Positions 1 to 9,674 of a stretch of DNA of 64,000 nucleotides are shown here, one piece after another. The translations under genes and the position numbers were made by a program. Source of the DNA: Pseudomonas chlororaphis subsp. piscium (GTDB lineage: Bacteria; Pseudomonadota; Gammaproteobacteria; Pseudomonadales; Pseudomonadaceae); assembly GCF_003850345.1 (NCBI RefSeq), contig NZ_CP027707.1, positions 6,625,001-6,689,000 of the forward strand, written 5' to 3'. A model generated the notes under the pieces. It saw only the letters and a program-made list of their open reading frames with translations. It searched no databases and was not told the origin of the DNA. Numbering within the stretch: the stretch's first letter is position 1; every line of letters starts with the position of its first letter.

Positions 1-2
1 GG

Positions 3-314
3 GACTTCGACGGCCGGGTCACCGCGCCGCTGAATGGCTTTACCGATGCCCAGGACTATTACCGGCGCGCCTCCAGCCGCTATTTCCTCGGTGAAATCCG
101 CACCAGCACCCTGATCATCCAGGCCGCGGACGATCCTTTCGTGTTCCCCCACAGCCTGCCGGAAGCCCGCGAGCTGTCCGGCAGCATCCACTTCGAGCTG
201 CAGGCCAAGGGTGGGCACGTCGGCTTTGTCGATGGCTCGGTGAAGACCCCGGGTTATTACCTGGAACGGCGCATTCCCCAGTGGTTGTCCGACCTGGGGG
301 ACGAGCCGCGATGA
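3..314 (+). CDS. YheT-type alpha/beta hydrolase (3' end only)
   Basis: The window opens inside this gene, so only the last 103 codons are visible. The product looks like the C-terminal part of a YheT/COG0429 alpha/beta-fold hydrolase, a family of cytosolic esterase-like proteins of uncertain physiological substrate. The visible piece carries an Asp-containing strand end (AADDPFV) and the family-typical catalytic histidine context GGHVGF near the C-terminus. The catalytic serine would lie upstream of the window. Its TGA overlaps the ATG of the following AraC regulator (ATGA), which suggests the two genes are translationally coupled and cotranscribed. The family call is good; the substrate is unknown. 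Confidence 0.75.
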   Translation, partial: DFDGRVTAPLNGFTDAQDYYRRASSRYFLGEIRTSTLIIQAADDPFVFPHSLPEARELSGSIHFELQAKGGHVGFVDGSVKTPGYYLERRIPQWLSDLGDEPR

Positions 315-1144
315 ACAGCGGCCAGGGCGAATCGATCCGTTTCTGGCAGACCGCGCCCCTGGCCGGCGTGGAGTTGCTGGCCGCGCGTTATATCGAGCAT
401 CGTTTCGTGCCCCATGTGCATGACGGTTATGTGATCGGCATGATCATGGACGGCGCCCAGCGCTACCGTTATCGCGGCGCCGAGCACCTGGCGGGGCGCG
501 GCACCCTGGTGCTGATCAACCCGGACGAGCTGCACACCGGCCACAAGGGCACCGAGGACGGCTGGCTGTACCGGGCGTTTTATCCGGACAACGCGCAGAT
601 CCTCGCCATGCTGGGCGAACTGGAATTGCCCACCGACAGCCTGCCGGCCTTCGGCGCCACGCTGTATCGCGACCCCGATCTGGTCAGCGGCTTCTGCCAG
701 TTGCACCAATTGCTGGAAAGCCCGGCCACCGCCCTGCAACAACAGACCCTGTGGCGGGAAATGATGCTCTTGCTGCTGCGACGTCATGCCGGAGTCAAGG
801 CGCCGGGCGAACCCGGGCGGGAACACCGGGCGATTGTCCAGGCCAAGGAGTTGCTGCAAGCACAGCTGGCTGCCCCGCCCTCCCTGGAAGAGCTGGCCGC
901 AGCGGTGAATCTCTCGCCCTTCCATTTCGCCCGGGTATTCCGTCGCGCCACCGGCATGCCGCCGCACACCTGGCTGATGCAACAACGCATCGCCCAGGCC
1001 CGGGCACTGCTGCGCGACGGCTGCCTGCCGCTGGAAGTGGCGACACAATTGGGGTTCGCCGACCAGAGCCATCTGAGCCGGCAGTTCAAGCAGGTCTACG
1101 GCGTGGGGCCGGCGGCCTATCGCAGCGCCCGCCAGTCCCTCTGA
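311..1144 (+). CDS. AraC-family transcriptional regulator
   Basis: This encodes a 277-residue DNA-binding regulator. The N-terminal half (about residues 15-150) resembles an AraC ligand-binding cupin: it has an HVHDGYVIG stretch and a GTLVLINPDELH stretch typical of the AraC_binding fold. The C-terminal 100 residues contain two helix-turn-helix units, with FHFARVFRRATGMPPHTWL in the first and LGFADQSHLSRQFK in the second. I chose the ATG at 311 because it overlaps the stop of the upstream hydrolase gene in an ATGA arrangement and gives the usual family length; an upstream in-frame start at 281 would overlap that gene much further. The inducing ligand and target genes cannot be read from the sequence. 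Confidence 0.88.
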   Translation: MNSGQGESIRFWQTAPLAGVELLAARYIEHRFVPHVHDGYVIGMIMDGAQRYRYRGAEHLAGRGTLVLINPDELHTGHKGTEDGWLYRAFYPDNAQILAMLGELELPTDSLPAFGATLYRDPDLVSGFCQLHQLLESPATALQQQTLWREMMLLLLRRHAGVKAPGEPGREHRAIVQAKELLQAQLAAPPSLEELAAAVNLSPFHFARVFRRATGMPPHTWLMQQRIAQARALLRDGCLPLEVATQLGFADQSHLSRQFKQVYGVGPAAYRSARQSL

Positions 1145-1160
1145 GACAACGCCTGTCTTC

Positions 1161-1268
1161 TGTAGGAGCAGCTGGTCGACGCTCGATTGCTCGCGATCCA
1201 GGCGCTGCGTTCTTTCTGCCGAACCGCGCCGCCTGGGCCATTTTTCGCGAGCAAGCTTCGCTCCTACG
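1161..1268. repeat. REP-type inverted repeat pair
   Basis: Two oppositely oriented Pseudomonas REP half-units flank about 60 bases: TGTAGGAGC at the left end and CGCGAGCAAGCTTCGCTCCTAC at the right. It lies between the converging araC-type and sseA-type genes, where it may act as a bidirectional transcript end. Confidence 0.75.
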
Positions 1269-1278
1269 GTGAGGGGGT

Positions 1279-2133
1279 TCAGTCGCCCGTGGCGACCGCG
1301 CGCTGCGGATCGGTGATCCACTCGCTCCAGGAGCCGGCATACAGGCTGCCCAGGGGATAACCGGCCAGGCACAGGGCGAACAGGTTGTGACAGGCGGTCA
1401 CGCCCGAGCCGCAGTACGCCACCAGCTCGGTCGGCGAACGCTCGCCCAGCTTCGCGGCAAAGCGCTTCTTGAGCTGGTCGGCCGGCAGAAAACGGCCGTC
1501 GCTGCCCAGGTTGTCGGTGAAGGCCGCGCATTGCGCGCCGGGGATATGCCCGGCCACCGGGTCGATCGGTTCCACTTCGCCGCGAAAGCGTGGCTGGCCG
1601 CGGGCGTCGAGCAGGGTCAGGGTCGGCTGGCCGAGGCGTTTTTGCAGTTGCTCGGCACTCAGCAGCAGGGATTTGTCGGGCTGGCCAGTGAAGTGGCCGA
1701 GAACATTGGTCGGCGGATCCAGGCTCAACGGCAAGCCCGCGGCGTGCCAAGCTTTCAGGCCGCCATCGAGAATGAACACACCATCGCGCTTGCCCAGCCA
1801 GGCCAACAGCCACCAGGCCCGGGCGGCATAGGCGCCGGGGCCGTCGTCGTAAAGCACGATGTCACTGTCGGCGTCGATGCCCCAGGCCTGCAGGCGGGCG
1901 ATCAGCGTCACCGGTTCGGGCAGCGGATGGCGCCCGGTCACGCCCTTGACCACCGGGCCACTGAGATCGCGCTCCAGGTCGGCAAAATGCGCGCCGGCCA
2001 GATGCCCTCCGGCATAACTGCGCTGGCCGTAATCCGGGTCTTCCAGGGCAAAACGACAATCGAGAATCACCAGCCCGGGCTGCTCCAGGCGAGCGGCCAA
2101 TTGCTGTGGACTGATCAGTTGCGCGATGGGCAT
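1279..2133 (-). CDS. sseA: 3-mercaptopyruvate/thiosulfate sulfurtransferase
   Basis: This is a two-domain rhodanese of 284 residues, the normal length for the family. It transfers sulfur from 3-mercaptopyruvate or thiosulfate to thiol or cyanide acceptors in the cytoplasm. The N-terminal rhodanese repeat (about 1-145) is structural. The C-terminal repeat (about 160-284) carries the active-site cysteine C241 in the loop CGSGVTA, which is characteristic of the mercaptopyruvate-preferring (SseA) class rather than the CRxGx[RT] loop of thiosulfate enzymes. The segment HIPGAQ and the DARGQPRF motif of the second domain are intact. The start is the ATG at 2133, preceded by a GGAG ribosome site. Its gene stands 39 bp downstream of the TetR regulator gene on the same strand and may be read from it. 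Confidence 0.9.
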   Translation of the reverse strand: MPIAQLISPQQLAARLEQPGLVILDCRFALEDPDYGQRSYAGGHLAGAHFADLERDLSGPVVKGVTGRHPLPEPVTLIARLQAWGIDADSDIVLYDDGPGAYAARAWWLLAWLGKRDGVFILDGGLKAWHAAGLPLSLDPPTNVLGHFTGQPDKSLLLSAEQLQKRLGQPTLTLLDARGQPRFRGEVEPIDPVAGHIPGAQCAAFTDNLGSDGRFLPADQLKKRFAAKLGERSPTELVAYCGSGVTACHNLFALCLAGYPLGSLYAGSWSEWITDPQRAVATGD

Positions 2134-2172
2134 GACGGGCTCCAGTAATTGAACGATGACTTGATCCAGATC

Positions 2173-2844
2173 CTACTGCACTTCTTCCAGGGCTTGCGCC
2201 AGGGGCACGTAAAACTCGTCGTACAGCGCGTCGACTGCCTCCCGGGCGTGGTCGGTGACGAATCCGGCTTCCAGCACCAGCACCTGATACACGCCGCGCT
2301 TGATGGCTTCTTCGCTCAGGTGCGCGGAGTTTTCCCGGGTGGTGCACAAAAAACGCACCCAGGAGGTGAGGATGATCCAGGCATTGAGGGTCAGGGACTC
2401 GATCTGCACCTTGTCCATCCTGAGGATGCCGGCCTCGACGAAACCGGCGTAGATCGCCGTGCCGTGGATCAGGCAGCGCTGGGAGAAGCGTCGATAACGG
2501 GCGGCCAGTTCGGCGTCGCTGTCGAGCAGGTGTTCCAGGTCGCGGTGCAGGAAGCGATAGCGCCACATGGCGGCCAGCAGCTCCTGCAGGTAATAGCGCT
2601 TGTCCTCCACGGTCACGGTGCGGCCCTGGGGCAGGCGCAGGAAGCTGTCGACCAGGGCTTCGTACTCGCAGAACAGCACGGCGATGATCGCCTGCTTGTT
2701 GGGGAAGTGGTAATACAGGTTGCCCGGCGAAATCTCCATGTGGGCGGCAATGTGGTTGGTGCTGACACTGCGTTCGCCTTGCTGGTTGAACAGCTCCAGG
2801 CTGTTCTGGACGATACGTTCGCGGGTTTTTATGCGTGGGGCCAT
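2173..2844 (-). CDS. laoR: TetR-family repressor LaoR
   Basis: A 223-residue TetR/AcrR regulator. The N-terminal helix-turn-helix (about residues 8-55) includes RIVQNSLELFNQQGERSVST and SPGNLYYHFPNKQAI, a standard TetR recognition-helix context. The remainder is an all-helical ligand-binding domain. It is transcribed divergently from an aldehyde dehydrogenase, a Tat-signal protein and a GMC dehydrogenase, exactly the order of laoR-laoC-laoB-laoA in P. aeruginosa (PA0367-PA0364), where the system oxidises long-chain alcohols and LaoR is the local regulator. The assignment rests on this conserved order plus the families. The likely operators are the two palindromes in the 146-bp intergenic region. 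The inducer in this strain is not visible from sequence. Confidence 0.82.
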   Translation of the reverse strand: MAPRIKTRERIVQNSLELFNQQGERSVSTNHIAAHMEISPGNLYYHFPNKQAIIAVLFCEYEALVDSFLRLPQGRTVTVEDKRYYLQELLAAMWRYRFLHRDLEHLLDSDAELAARYRRFSQRCLIHGTAIYAGFVEAGILRMDKVQIESLTLNAWIILTSWVRFLCTTRENSAHLSEEAIKRGVYQVLVLEAGFVTDHAREAVDALYDEFYVPLAQALEEVQ

Positions 2845-2925
2845 GAGCGTGGGCTTTAATCGAGAAGGCGTTGCCCGGCATCTTACGACCTATCCCCAAC
2901 GGGATAAATCAAAGCTGGCCCGGGA

Positions 2926-2959
2926 TGTCATTTGACATTTTAGAGTATAAACTCTAAAA
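2926..2959. promoter_or_regulatory. Divergent laoR/laoC operator and promoter region
   Basis: Two inverted repeats lie side by side in the laoR-laoC intergenic region. The first is TGTCA-TT-TGACA at 2926-2937. The second is TTTTAGAGT-N4-ACTCTAAAA at 2938-2959, a perfect 9-bp-arm palindrome. A TTGACA -35 hexamer at 2932-2937 lies within the first, and a possible -10 (TAAAAA, 2955-2960, 17-bp spacing) lies at the end of the second. A repressor bound there would cover the laoC promoter. That LaoR is the binding protein is inferred from position. Confidence 0.6.
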
Positions 2960-2990
2960 ATCCTCCACCCCATAAAAACCGGAGCCGCCC

Positions 2991-4421
2991 ATGTCTGCCG
3001 AAATCGCCTACTTGCCGGAAGCCCACCAGCAGCTGGATGAGCTCCACCGTCTGTTCGCCGCCCAGCGCCAGGCCTTCGCGGCTAACCCCATGCCACCGGC
3101 CGCCCAGCGCCAGCAATGGCTCAAGAGCCTGCGCGACCTGCTCGATAGCGAACGCCAGGCCCTGATCGATGCCATCAGCGAAGATTTCAGCCATCGCAGC
3201 GCCGACGAAACCCTGCTCGCCGAAATCATGCCCAGCCTGCATGGCATCCACTACGCCAGCAAACACCTCAAGGGCTGGATGAAGCCTTCGCGGCGCAAAG
3301 TCGGCGTAGCCTTTCAACCGGCCTCAGCCAAGGTCGTCTACCAGCCATTGGGCGTGGTCGGAGTGATCGTGCCGTGGAACTACCCGCTGTACCTGGCCAT
3401 CGGCCCGCTGGTGGGCGCGCTCGCCGCCGGCAACCGGGTACTGCTCAAGCTCAGCGAATCGACCCCCGCCACCGGCCTGCTGCTCAAGCGCCTGCTGGCC
3501 AAGGCGTTCCCCGAGGACCTGGTCGCCGTGGTGCTGGGCGAAGCCGACGTGGGCGCGGCCTTCTCCCGGCTGCCCTTCGATCACCTGCTGTTCACCGGCG
3601 CCACCAGCATCGGCAAGCATGTGATGCGCGCCGCCGCGGAAAACCTGACCCCGGTGACCCTGGAGCTGGGTGGCAAGTCCCCGGCCATCGTTTCCGACGA
3701 CGTACCGCTCAAGGACGCCGCCGAACGCATCGCCTTCGGCAAGACCATGAATGCCGGCCAGACCTGCGTCGCCCCGGATTACGTGCTGGTCCCGGAACAC
3801 CGCGTCGGCGCCTTCGTCGATGCCTATCGCCAGGTGGTCCGTGGTTTCTTCCCAACCCTGGTCGACAACCCCGACTACACCGCGATCATCAACCCGCGGC
3901 AACTGGCGCGCCTGAACAGCTACATCAGCGACGCCACCAGCAAGGGCGCGCTGCTGATCCCGCTGTTCGAGGAGAACCAGGAACGGCGCATGGGCCACAG
4001 CCTGATGCTCAATGTCAGCGACGACATGACGGTGATGCAGGATGAGATCTTCGGCCCGATCCTGCCGATCGTGCCCTACACCGGGCTGGACCAGGCCTTC
4101 GCCTATATCAACCAGCGCCCTCGCCCCCTGGCGCTCTACTACTTCGGCTACGACAAGGCCGAACAGAACCGGGTACTCAACGAAACCCACTCGGGCGGGG
4201 TCTGCCTCAACGACACCCTGCTACACGTCGCCCAGGACGACATGCCGTTCGGCGGCATCGGCCACTCGGGCATGGGCCATTACCACGGTCACGAAGGCTT
4301 CCTGACCTTCAGCAAGGCCAAGGGCGTGCTGAGCAAACAGCGCCTGAATGCCGCGCGGCTGATCTACCCGCCCTATGGCAAACCGATCCAGAAGCTGATC
4401 CAGAAGCTGTTCATCCGCTAA
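2991..4421 (+). CDS. laoC: Long-chain/coniferyl-type aldehyde dehydrogenase LaoC
   Basis: A 476-residue NAD(P)-dependent aldehyde dehydrogenase of the coniferyl aldehyde dehydrogenase subgroup. The catalytic cysteine is C259 in NAGQTCVAPDYVLVP and the general-base glutamate is E225 in TLELGGKSP. The cofactor-binding segment VGVIVPWNYPLYLAIGP and the C-terminal motif PFGGIGHSGMGHYHG are also intact. It is the first gene of laoCBA and would oxidise the fatty aldehyde produced by LaoA to the fatty acid. Start ATG 2991 is preceded by a GGAG ribosome site. The two downstream genes follow with gaps of 28 and 56 bp, so the three form one operon opposite the TetR gene. No membrane segment is evident; the protein should be cytoplasmic or peripherally membrane bound. 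Confidence 0.85.
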   Translation: MSAEIAYLPEAHQQLDELHRLFAAQRQAFAANPMPPAAQRQQWLKSLRDLLDSERQALIDAISEDFSHRSADETLLAEIMPSLHGIHYASKHLKGWMKPSRRKVGVAFQPASAKVVYQPLGVVGVIVPWNYPLYLAIGPLVGALAAGNRVLLKLSESTPATGLLLKRLLAKAFPEDLVAVVLGEADVGAAFSRLPFDHLLFTGATSIGKHVMRAAAENLTPVTLELGGKSPAIVSDDVPLKDAAERIAFGKTMNAGQTCVAPDYVLVPEHRVGAFVDAYRQVVRGFFPTLVDNPDYTAIINPRQLARLNSYISDATSKGALLIPLFEENQERRMGHSLMLNVSDDMTVMQDEIFGPILPIVPYTGLDQAFAYINQRPRPLALYYFGYDKAEQNRVLNETHSGGVCLNDTLLHVAQDDMPFGGIGHSGMGHYHGHEGFLTFSKAKGVLSKQRLNAARLIYPPYGKPIQKLIQKLFIR

Positions 4422-4449
4422 CCAGACCATTTGCCGGGTAATAACAATA

Positions 4450-4995
4450 ATGACTCCCAGCCTGCCTGCAGCACCCGTACTGTCGCGCCGTGGCCTGTTG
4501 AAAATCGGCCTGTGCGCCAGCGCGTTCCTGACCACCGCCGGTATCGGCGCCAGCCTCAGCGGCTGCTCGTCCAGTACCGCAGCCAGCGGCTTTGCCGCAT
4601 TGCGCAGCAGCGACCTGCCGGTGCTGCGGGCGCTGATCCCGGTCATGCTCGACGGCGCCGTGGCCGCCGAGAAACTGCCGACGGCGCTCGACGCCGCCCT
4701 GAAAAGCCTGGATCACAGCCTCGACCATCTGTCGCCGGAAATGCTCAAGCTCACCCGCCAGCTGTTCGACGTGCTGGGCATGGGTATCACGCGCGGCCCC
4801 CTGACCGGCATCTGGGGCAGCTGGGAAAGCGCCAGCGCCGAGGATATCCGACACTTCCTCGAACGCTGGGAAAACAGCTCCCTCAGCCTGCTGCGCATAG
4901 GCCACGCGTCCCTGCTGCAACTGGTGATGATGGCCTGGTACAGCTGCCCCGAATCCTGGGCCCATTGCGGTTATCCCGGGCCGCCCAGGATCTGA
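4450..4995 (+). CDS. laoB: LaoB, Tat-signal accessory protein (GMC small-subunit type)
   Basis: A 181-residue protein with a twin-arginine signal (SRRGLLKIG, residues 12-20), a hydrophobic stretch and a lipobox-like LSGC ending at about residue 39, followed by a Ser/Ala-rich linker. The remainder is helical and ends with a conserved-looking Trp/Tyr-rich tail (MMAWYSCPESWAHCGYPGP). This architecture resembles the small Tat-carrying subunits (gluconate dehydrogenase subunit 3 type) that pair with GMC flavoprotein dehydrogenases. In P. aeruginosa LaoB is needed for the alcohol dehydrogenase activity of LaoA. The gene lies between laoC and laoA. Whether the cysteine is lipidated, and whether the protein carries LaoA out of the cytoplasm, is inference. 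Confidence 0.75.
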   Translation: MTPSLPAAPVLSRRGLLKIGLCASAFLTTAGIGASLSGCSSSTAASGFAALRSSDLPVLRALIPVMLDGAVAAEKLPTALDAALKSLDHSLDHLSPEMLKLTRQLFDVLGMGITRGPLTGIWGSWESASAEDIRHFLERWENSSLSLLRIGHASLLQLVMMAWYSCPESWAHCGYPGPPRI

Positions 4996-5051
4996 CAACG
5001 CCCCCCGCGGCAGCGACTACAGAAATACAGAACAACAAGAGAGCGCCTGAT

Positions 5052-6647
5052 ATGCCCGTACCCGATCTGTTTCGCGAAGGCCTGGCCCGAGGCTGGAAAA
5101 CCTACAACGGCTCGCAATTGCAGGAGGACCTGACCCTCGAAGCGGATGTCGCCATCATCGGCAGCGGCGCGGGCGGCGGCACCACTGCCGAGATCCTCAG
5201 CGCCGCCGGCTACAAGGTGCTGCTGATCGAAGAAGGGCCGCTCAAGACCAGCGACGACTTCAAGATGCTCGAGGACCAGGCCTACGCCAATCTCTATCAG
5301 GAAGGCATCGGCCGCATGAGCAAGGATGGCGCCATCACCATCCTGCAAGGCCGCGCGGTCGGCGGCACCACCCTGATCAACTGGACCTCCAGCTTCCGTA
5401 CCCCCGAGCCGACCCTGGAGCACTGGGCCAAGGAACACGACGTCAAAGGCCACAGCCCGGCCGAGATGGCGCCCTGGTTCGCGAAGATGGAGCAACGCCT
5501 GGGCGTCGCCCCGTGGATCATGCCGCCCAACGCCAACAACGATGTGATCAGGATCGGCTGCGAGAAGCTCGGCTACAGCTGGCACGTGATCCCGCGCAAC
5601 GTGCGCGGCTGCTGGAACCTCGGCTATTGCGGCATGGGCTGCCCGACCAACGCCAAGCAGTCGATGCTGGTCACCACCATTCCCGCGACCCTGGAGAAAG
5701 GCGGCGAGCTGCTGTACCTGACCCGCGCCGAGCGCCTGCAGATCAAGGGCGACCAGGTCGAGAGCCTGCTCTGCCTGGCCATGGACGAACGCTGCGTGGC
5801 GCCCACCGGGCGCACCATCAAGGTCAAGGCCCGGCACTACGTGCTGGCCGGCGGCGGGATCAACAGCCCGGCCCTGCTGCTGCGCTCCGACGCCGCCGAC
5901 CCGCACAAACGCCTGGGCAAACGCACCTTCCTGCACCTGGTGAACTTCTCCGCCGGGCAGTTCGACCAGGTGATCAACCCCTTCTACGGCGCGCCGCAGT
6001 CGATCTACTCCGATCATTTCCAATGGCAGGACGGCACCACCGGCAAGATGTCCTACAAGCTCGAGGTGCCGCCGCTGCAACCGGCACTGGCTGCTACCCT
6101 GCTCGGCGGTTTCGGCCCGCAGAGCGCCCTGAACATGCAGCAACTGCCCCACACCCACGCCATGCTCGCGCTGCTGCGCGACGGTTTTCACCCGGACAGC
6201 AGCGGCGGCAGCGTGGAACTGCGCGGCGACGGCTCGCCAGTGCTCGACTATCAGGTCTCGGATTACGCCTGGGACGGCGTGCGTCGGGCCTTTCACAGCA
6301 TGGCGGAGATCCAGTTCGCCGGTGGTGCCAGGGCGGTCATGCCGATGCACAGCGATGCCCGCTACGTGAAGACCCTGGCCGAGGCCAGGACACTGATCGA
6401 CGGCCTGAACCTTGCGCTGTACCGCACTCGCCTGGGCAGCGCCCATGTGATGGGCGGTTGCGCCATGGGCGAAGACCCGAAAAACGCCGTCGCCGACAGC
6501 CTGGGCCGCCATCACCAACTGGCTAATCTGTCGATCCACGACGGTTCGCTGTTCCCCACCAGTATCGGCGCCAACCCCCAATTGTCGGTCTACGGCCTGA
6601 CCGCGCAACTGGCCACGGCCTTGGCCGAACGGCTGAAAAGCGGGTGA
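5052..6647 (+). CDS. laoA: GMC-family long-chain alcohol dehydrogenase LaoA
   Basis: A 531-residue GMC flavoprotein. The FAD dinucleotide-binding motif is at residues 35-48 (IIGSGAGGGTTAEI), followed by LLIEEGP. The second GMC signature region contains GRAVGGTTLINW. A cysteine-rich stretch (GCWNLGYCGMGCPTNAKQ) occurs in the middle, as in bacterial long-chain alcohol oxidases and dehydrogenases. The catalytic His region GSAHVMGGCAMG and the C-terminal GANPQLSVYGLTA segment complete the active site. It has no signal peptide. It would oxidise long-chain alcohols to aldehydes, passing electrons to the respiratory chain. I chose ATG 5052 (upstream GAGAG) because upstream in-frame codons overlap laoB. 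It is the last gene of laoCBA. Confidence 0.87.
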   Translation: MPVPDLFREGLARGWKTYNGSQLQEDLTLEADVAIIGSGAGGGTTAEILSAAGYKVLLIEEGPLKTSDDFKMLEDQAYANLYQEGIGRMSKDGAITILQGRAVGGTTLINWTSSFRTPEPTLEHWAKEHDVKGHSPAEMAPWFAKMEQRLGVAPWIMPPNANNDVIRIGCEKLGYSWHVIPRNVRGCWNLGYCGMGCPTNAKQSMLVTTIPATLEKGGELLYLTRAERLQIKGDQVESLLCLAMDERCVAPTGRTIKVKARHYVLAGGGINSPALLLRSDAADPHKRLGKRTFLHLVNFSAGQFDQVINPFYGAPQSIYSDHFQWQDGTTGKMSYKLEVPPLQPALAATLLGGFGPQSALNMQQLPHTHAMLALLRDGFHPDSSGGSVELRGDGSPVLDYQVSDYAWDGVRRAFHSMAEIQFAGGARAVMPMHSDARYVKTLAEARTLIDGLNLALYRTRLGSAHVMGGCAMGEDPKNAVADSLGRHHQLANLSIHDGSLFPTSIGANPQLSVYGLTAQLATALAERLKSG

Positions 6648-6675
6648 AAACGCCGCTTATTTTCGTCGTCTATAG

Positions 6676-7642
<967 letters not shown>

Positions 7643-7668
7643 AGCCTGACGTTGTCTGCAAGGACGTT

Positions 7669-7745
7669 ATCGCGGGCAAGTCGGATCGCCGCCCGCTCGC
7701 TCCTACGGTTCACCAGAGCTGGTAGGAGCGAGGCTTGCCCGCGAT
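7669..7745. repeat. REP-type inverted repeat pair (variant left arm)
   Basis: The arms ATCGCGGGCAAG and CTTGCCCGCGAT enclose GCTCCTAC and GTAGGAGC sub-arms. The left arm has a 15-base extra segment (TCGGATCGCCGCCCG), also found in the repeat at 25997. It sits between the converging ferredoxin and mutM genes. Confidence 0.85.
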
Positions 7746-7750
7746 GCTTT

Positions 7751-8563
7751 TCAGCTCTGGCATTTAGGGCAATACACGCTCGCACGCTGCCCCAGCTTGA
7801 TCTCGCGCAGCCCCGTGCCACAGACCTTGCAGTGTTCCCCGCCGCGCCCGTAGACGAACAGCTCCTGCTGGAAATAGCCCGGCTGCCCGTCGCCGCCGAT
7901 AAAGTCGCGCAAGGTGGTACCGCCGCGCTCGATGGCCGCGGCCAGGATGCGCTTGATCTCGATCGCCAGCTTCAGGTAGCGCGCCCGGGAAATCCCCTTG
8001 GCTTCGCGACGCGGGTCGATGCCGGCGGCGAACAGCGCTTCGGTCGCGTAAATATTGCCCACCCCCACCACCACCGCGTTGTCCATGATGAACGGCTTGA
8101 CCGCCATCGAACGCCCCCGCGACAGCTGATACAGGCGTTCGCCGTCGAACAGGTCGGTCAGCGGCTCCGGCCCCAGGCGGATCAGCAGCTCGTGATGGAG
8201 CGGGTCGAGGCTCCAGAGCATCGCGCCAAAGCGCCGCGGGTCGGTGTAGCGCAGGGCCAGGCCGGACTCCAGCTCGATGTCCACATGCTCATGCTTGGCC
8301 GCCGGCAGGCCGACCTCCACCAGACGCAGGTTGCCCGACATGCCCAGGTGACTGATCAGGGTGCCGACTTCGGCATTGATCAACAGGTACTTGGCGCGGC
8401 GCTCGACCTTGACGATCTGCTGGCCGGACAGGCGCACATCGAGGTCTTCCGGAATCGGCCAGCGCAGGCGCCGCTCGCGCATGATCACGCGGCTGACGCG
8501 CTGCCCTTCCAGGTGCGGCGCGATACCGCGCCGGGTGGTTTCCACTTCCGGTAATTCAGGCAT
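7751..8563 (-). CDS. mutM: Formamidopyrimidine-DNA glycosylase
   Basis: A 270-residue base-excision repair enzyme that removes 8-oxoguanine and formamidopyrimidines and nicks the abasic site. The N-terminus is MPELPEVET, giving the catalytic proline (P2 after Met removal) and E3. The helix-two-turn-helix region contains [13 protein letters not shown]. The C-terminal zinc finger is complete: two CxxC pairs in [15 protein letters not shown] and VYCPKC. Family length and all key residues are normal. Start ATG 8563. The HDOD gene lies 34 bp upstream on the same strand, so the two may be cotranscribed. Confidence 0.97.
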   Translation of the reverse strand: MPELPEVETTRRGIAPHLEGQRVSRVIMRERRLRWPIPEDLDVRLSGQQIVKVERRAKYLLINAEVGTLISHLGMSGNLRLVEVGLPAAKHEHVDIELESGLALRYTDPRRFGAMLWSLDPLHHELLIRLGPEPLTDLFDGERLYQLSRGRSMAVKPFIMDNAVVVGVGNIYATEALFAAGIDPRREAKGISRARYLKLAIEIKRILAAAIERGGTTLRDFIGGDGQPGYFQQELFVYGRGGEHCKVCGTGLREIKLGQRASVYCPKCQS

Positions 8564-8597
8564 GTGCGCCTCGTGTTCTCTATAACGTGGTCGGGAA

Positions 8598-9464
8598 TCA
8601 GTGCGCGCCCAGTTCGCGCACGGTTTCCTTGAGGTTCTCGAAGTCGTAGTCGGACAGGCCGACGTAATCGAGGATCAGATGGCCGATGCTGTTCCATTCA
8701 TGATCATCGACCTGATTGCCCAGCACCCGGTAGGACGCACAGATATGCTCGGCCATTTTCAGGATCGCCAGCAGGTTCTTCAGCTGGCTGTTGCGCGACG
8801 ACTCGTCGCTGAAGATCGCCAGGGCGTTGTGGTGATTGGCGATGGCGTTGGTCACGTGCTCCGGCAGGCGCCAGGACTTGGCCGTGTAATAACCGACCAC
8901 CGCGTGGTTGGTATTGAACACCCGATTTTCCGTATCCACCACCCGGTTCTCGGGGCTCGCACTGGCGTAGGCCTCTTCCAGCACCGTCATGTAGTCGGGG
9001 AAGCGCTTGAGCATCAGCGGCACGCCGCAATCGTGGAACAACCCCAGGGCGTAGGCCTCGTCGACCGCCTGCGAGCCGGTGCGCTTGGCCAGGGTCAGGC
9101 AGGTCATCGCCACGTCCTGGGCGGTGTCCCAGAAACGGTTGAGGGTGACGATGGTTTCGTCACTCATCTCGCCCTTGATCGACTGCGCGTTGATCAGGTT
9201 GATGATCGAACGGCTGCCCAGCAGGTTCACCGCGCGCTGGATCGAGGCGATCTTGTTGCTCAGCCCGTAATACGGCGAGTTGACGATTTTCAGCAGGGCG
9301 CCGGAAAGGCCCGGGTCCTGGGAGATCAGCCGCGCGATCACTTCCAGGTCGGGGTCGGGCATGTACTGCTCCATCTGCAAATCCACCATGATCTGCGGTT
9401 GGGGCGGCACGCTGATACCTTGCAGGGCCTGTTGAATCTGTTCGGCGGAAAGCTCTTGGGACAT
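8598..9464 (-). CDS. HDOD-domain signalling protein
   Basis: A 288-residue protein whose bulk (about residues 20-220) is an HDOD domain. This is a catalytically degenerate HD fold used in bacterial signalling and regulation of motility, secretion or stress. Visible motifs are [26 protein letters not shown] and [15 protein letters not shown], characteristic of the N-terminal HDOD helices, then [17 protein letters not shown], which retains an HD pair. No output domain such as GGDEF or EAL is fused to it. I chose ATG 9464 (MSQELSAEQ); upstream in-frame codons give a proline-rich non-family extension. It precedes mutM on the same strand. Partner and function are unknown. Confidence 0.85.
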   Translation of the reverse strand: MSQELSAEQIQQALQGISVPPQPQIMVDLQMEQYMPDPDLEVIARLISQDPGLSGALLKIVNSPYYGLSNKIASIQRAVNLLGSRSIINLINAQSIKGEMSDETIVTLNRFWDTAQDVAMTCLTLAKRTGSQAVDEAYALGLFHDCGVPLMLKRFPDYMTVLEEAYASASPENRVVDTENRVFNTNHAVVGYYTAKSWRLPEHVTNAIANHHNALAIFSDESSRNSQLKNLLAILKMAEHICASYRVLGNQVDDHEWNSIGHLILDYVGLSDYDFENLKETVRELGAH

Positions 9465-9674
9465 AAATACGTACTCTGGACTAGGCGGCGATTCTAACCC
9501 TTTAAAAGGCGCCCATGGCCACCCGAAAGGAACTTTACAACGGGCGCCCCAGGGCAACGCCGGGCCAGGCGCGGGATATCCATGGCTGGCCTGCCCTGTC
9601 ACCGCATATCCACTCGCCAGCCTCTCGGCGAGCGCAACACGTTATACTCCCGCTCTTTTTTCCGGAGCGACGTC

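Noticed and set aside
257..1813. 518-codon minus-strand open frame across the AraC and sulfurtransferase genes
   Set aside because: It overlaps two well-supported genes, has low-complexity composition and no family motif.
4431..5051. Possible N-terminal extension of LaoA overlapping laoB
   Set aside because: The frame is open but the extension is Arg/Pro-rich and unrelated to GMC proteins; ATG 5052 with a ribosome site gives the normal N-terminus.
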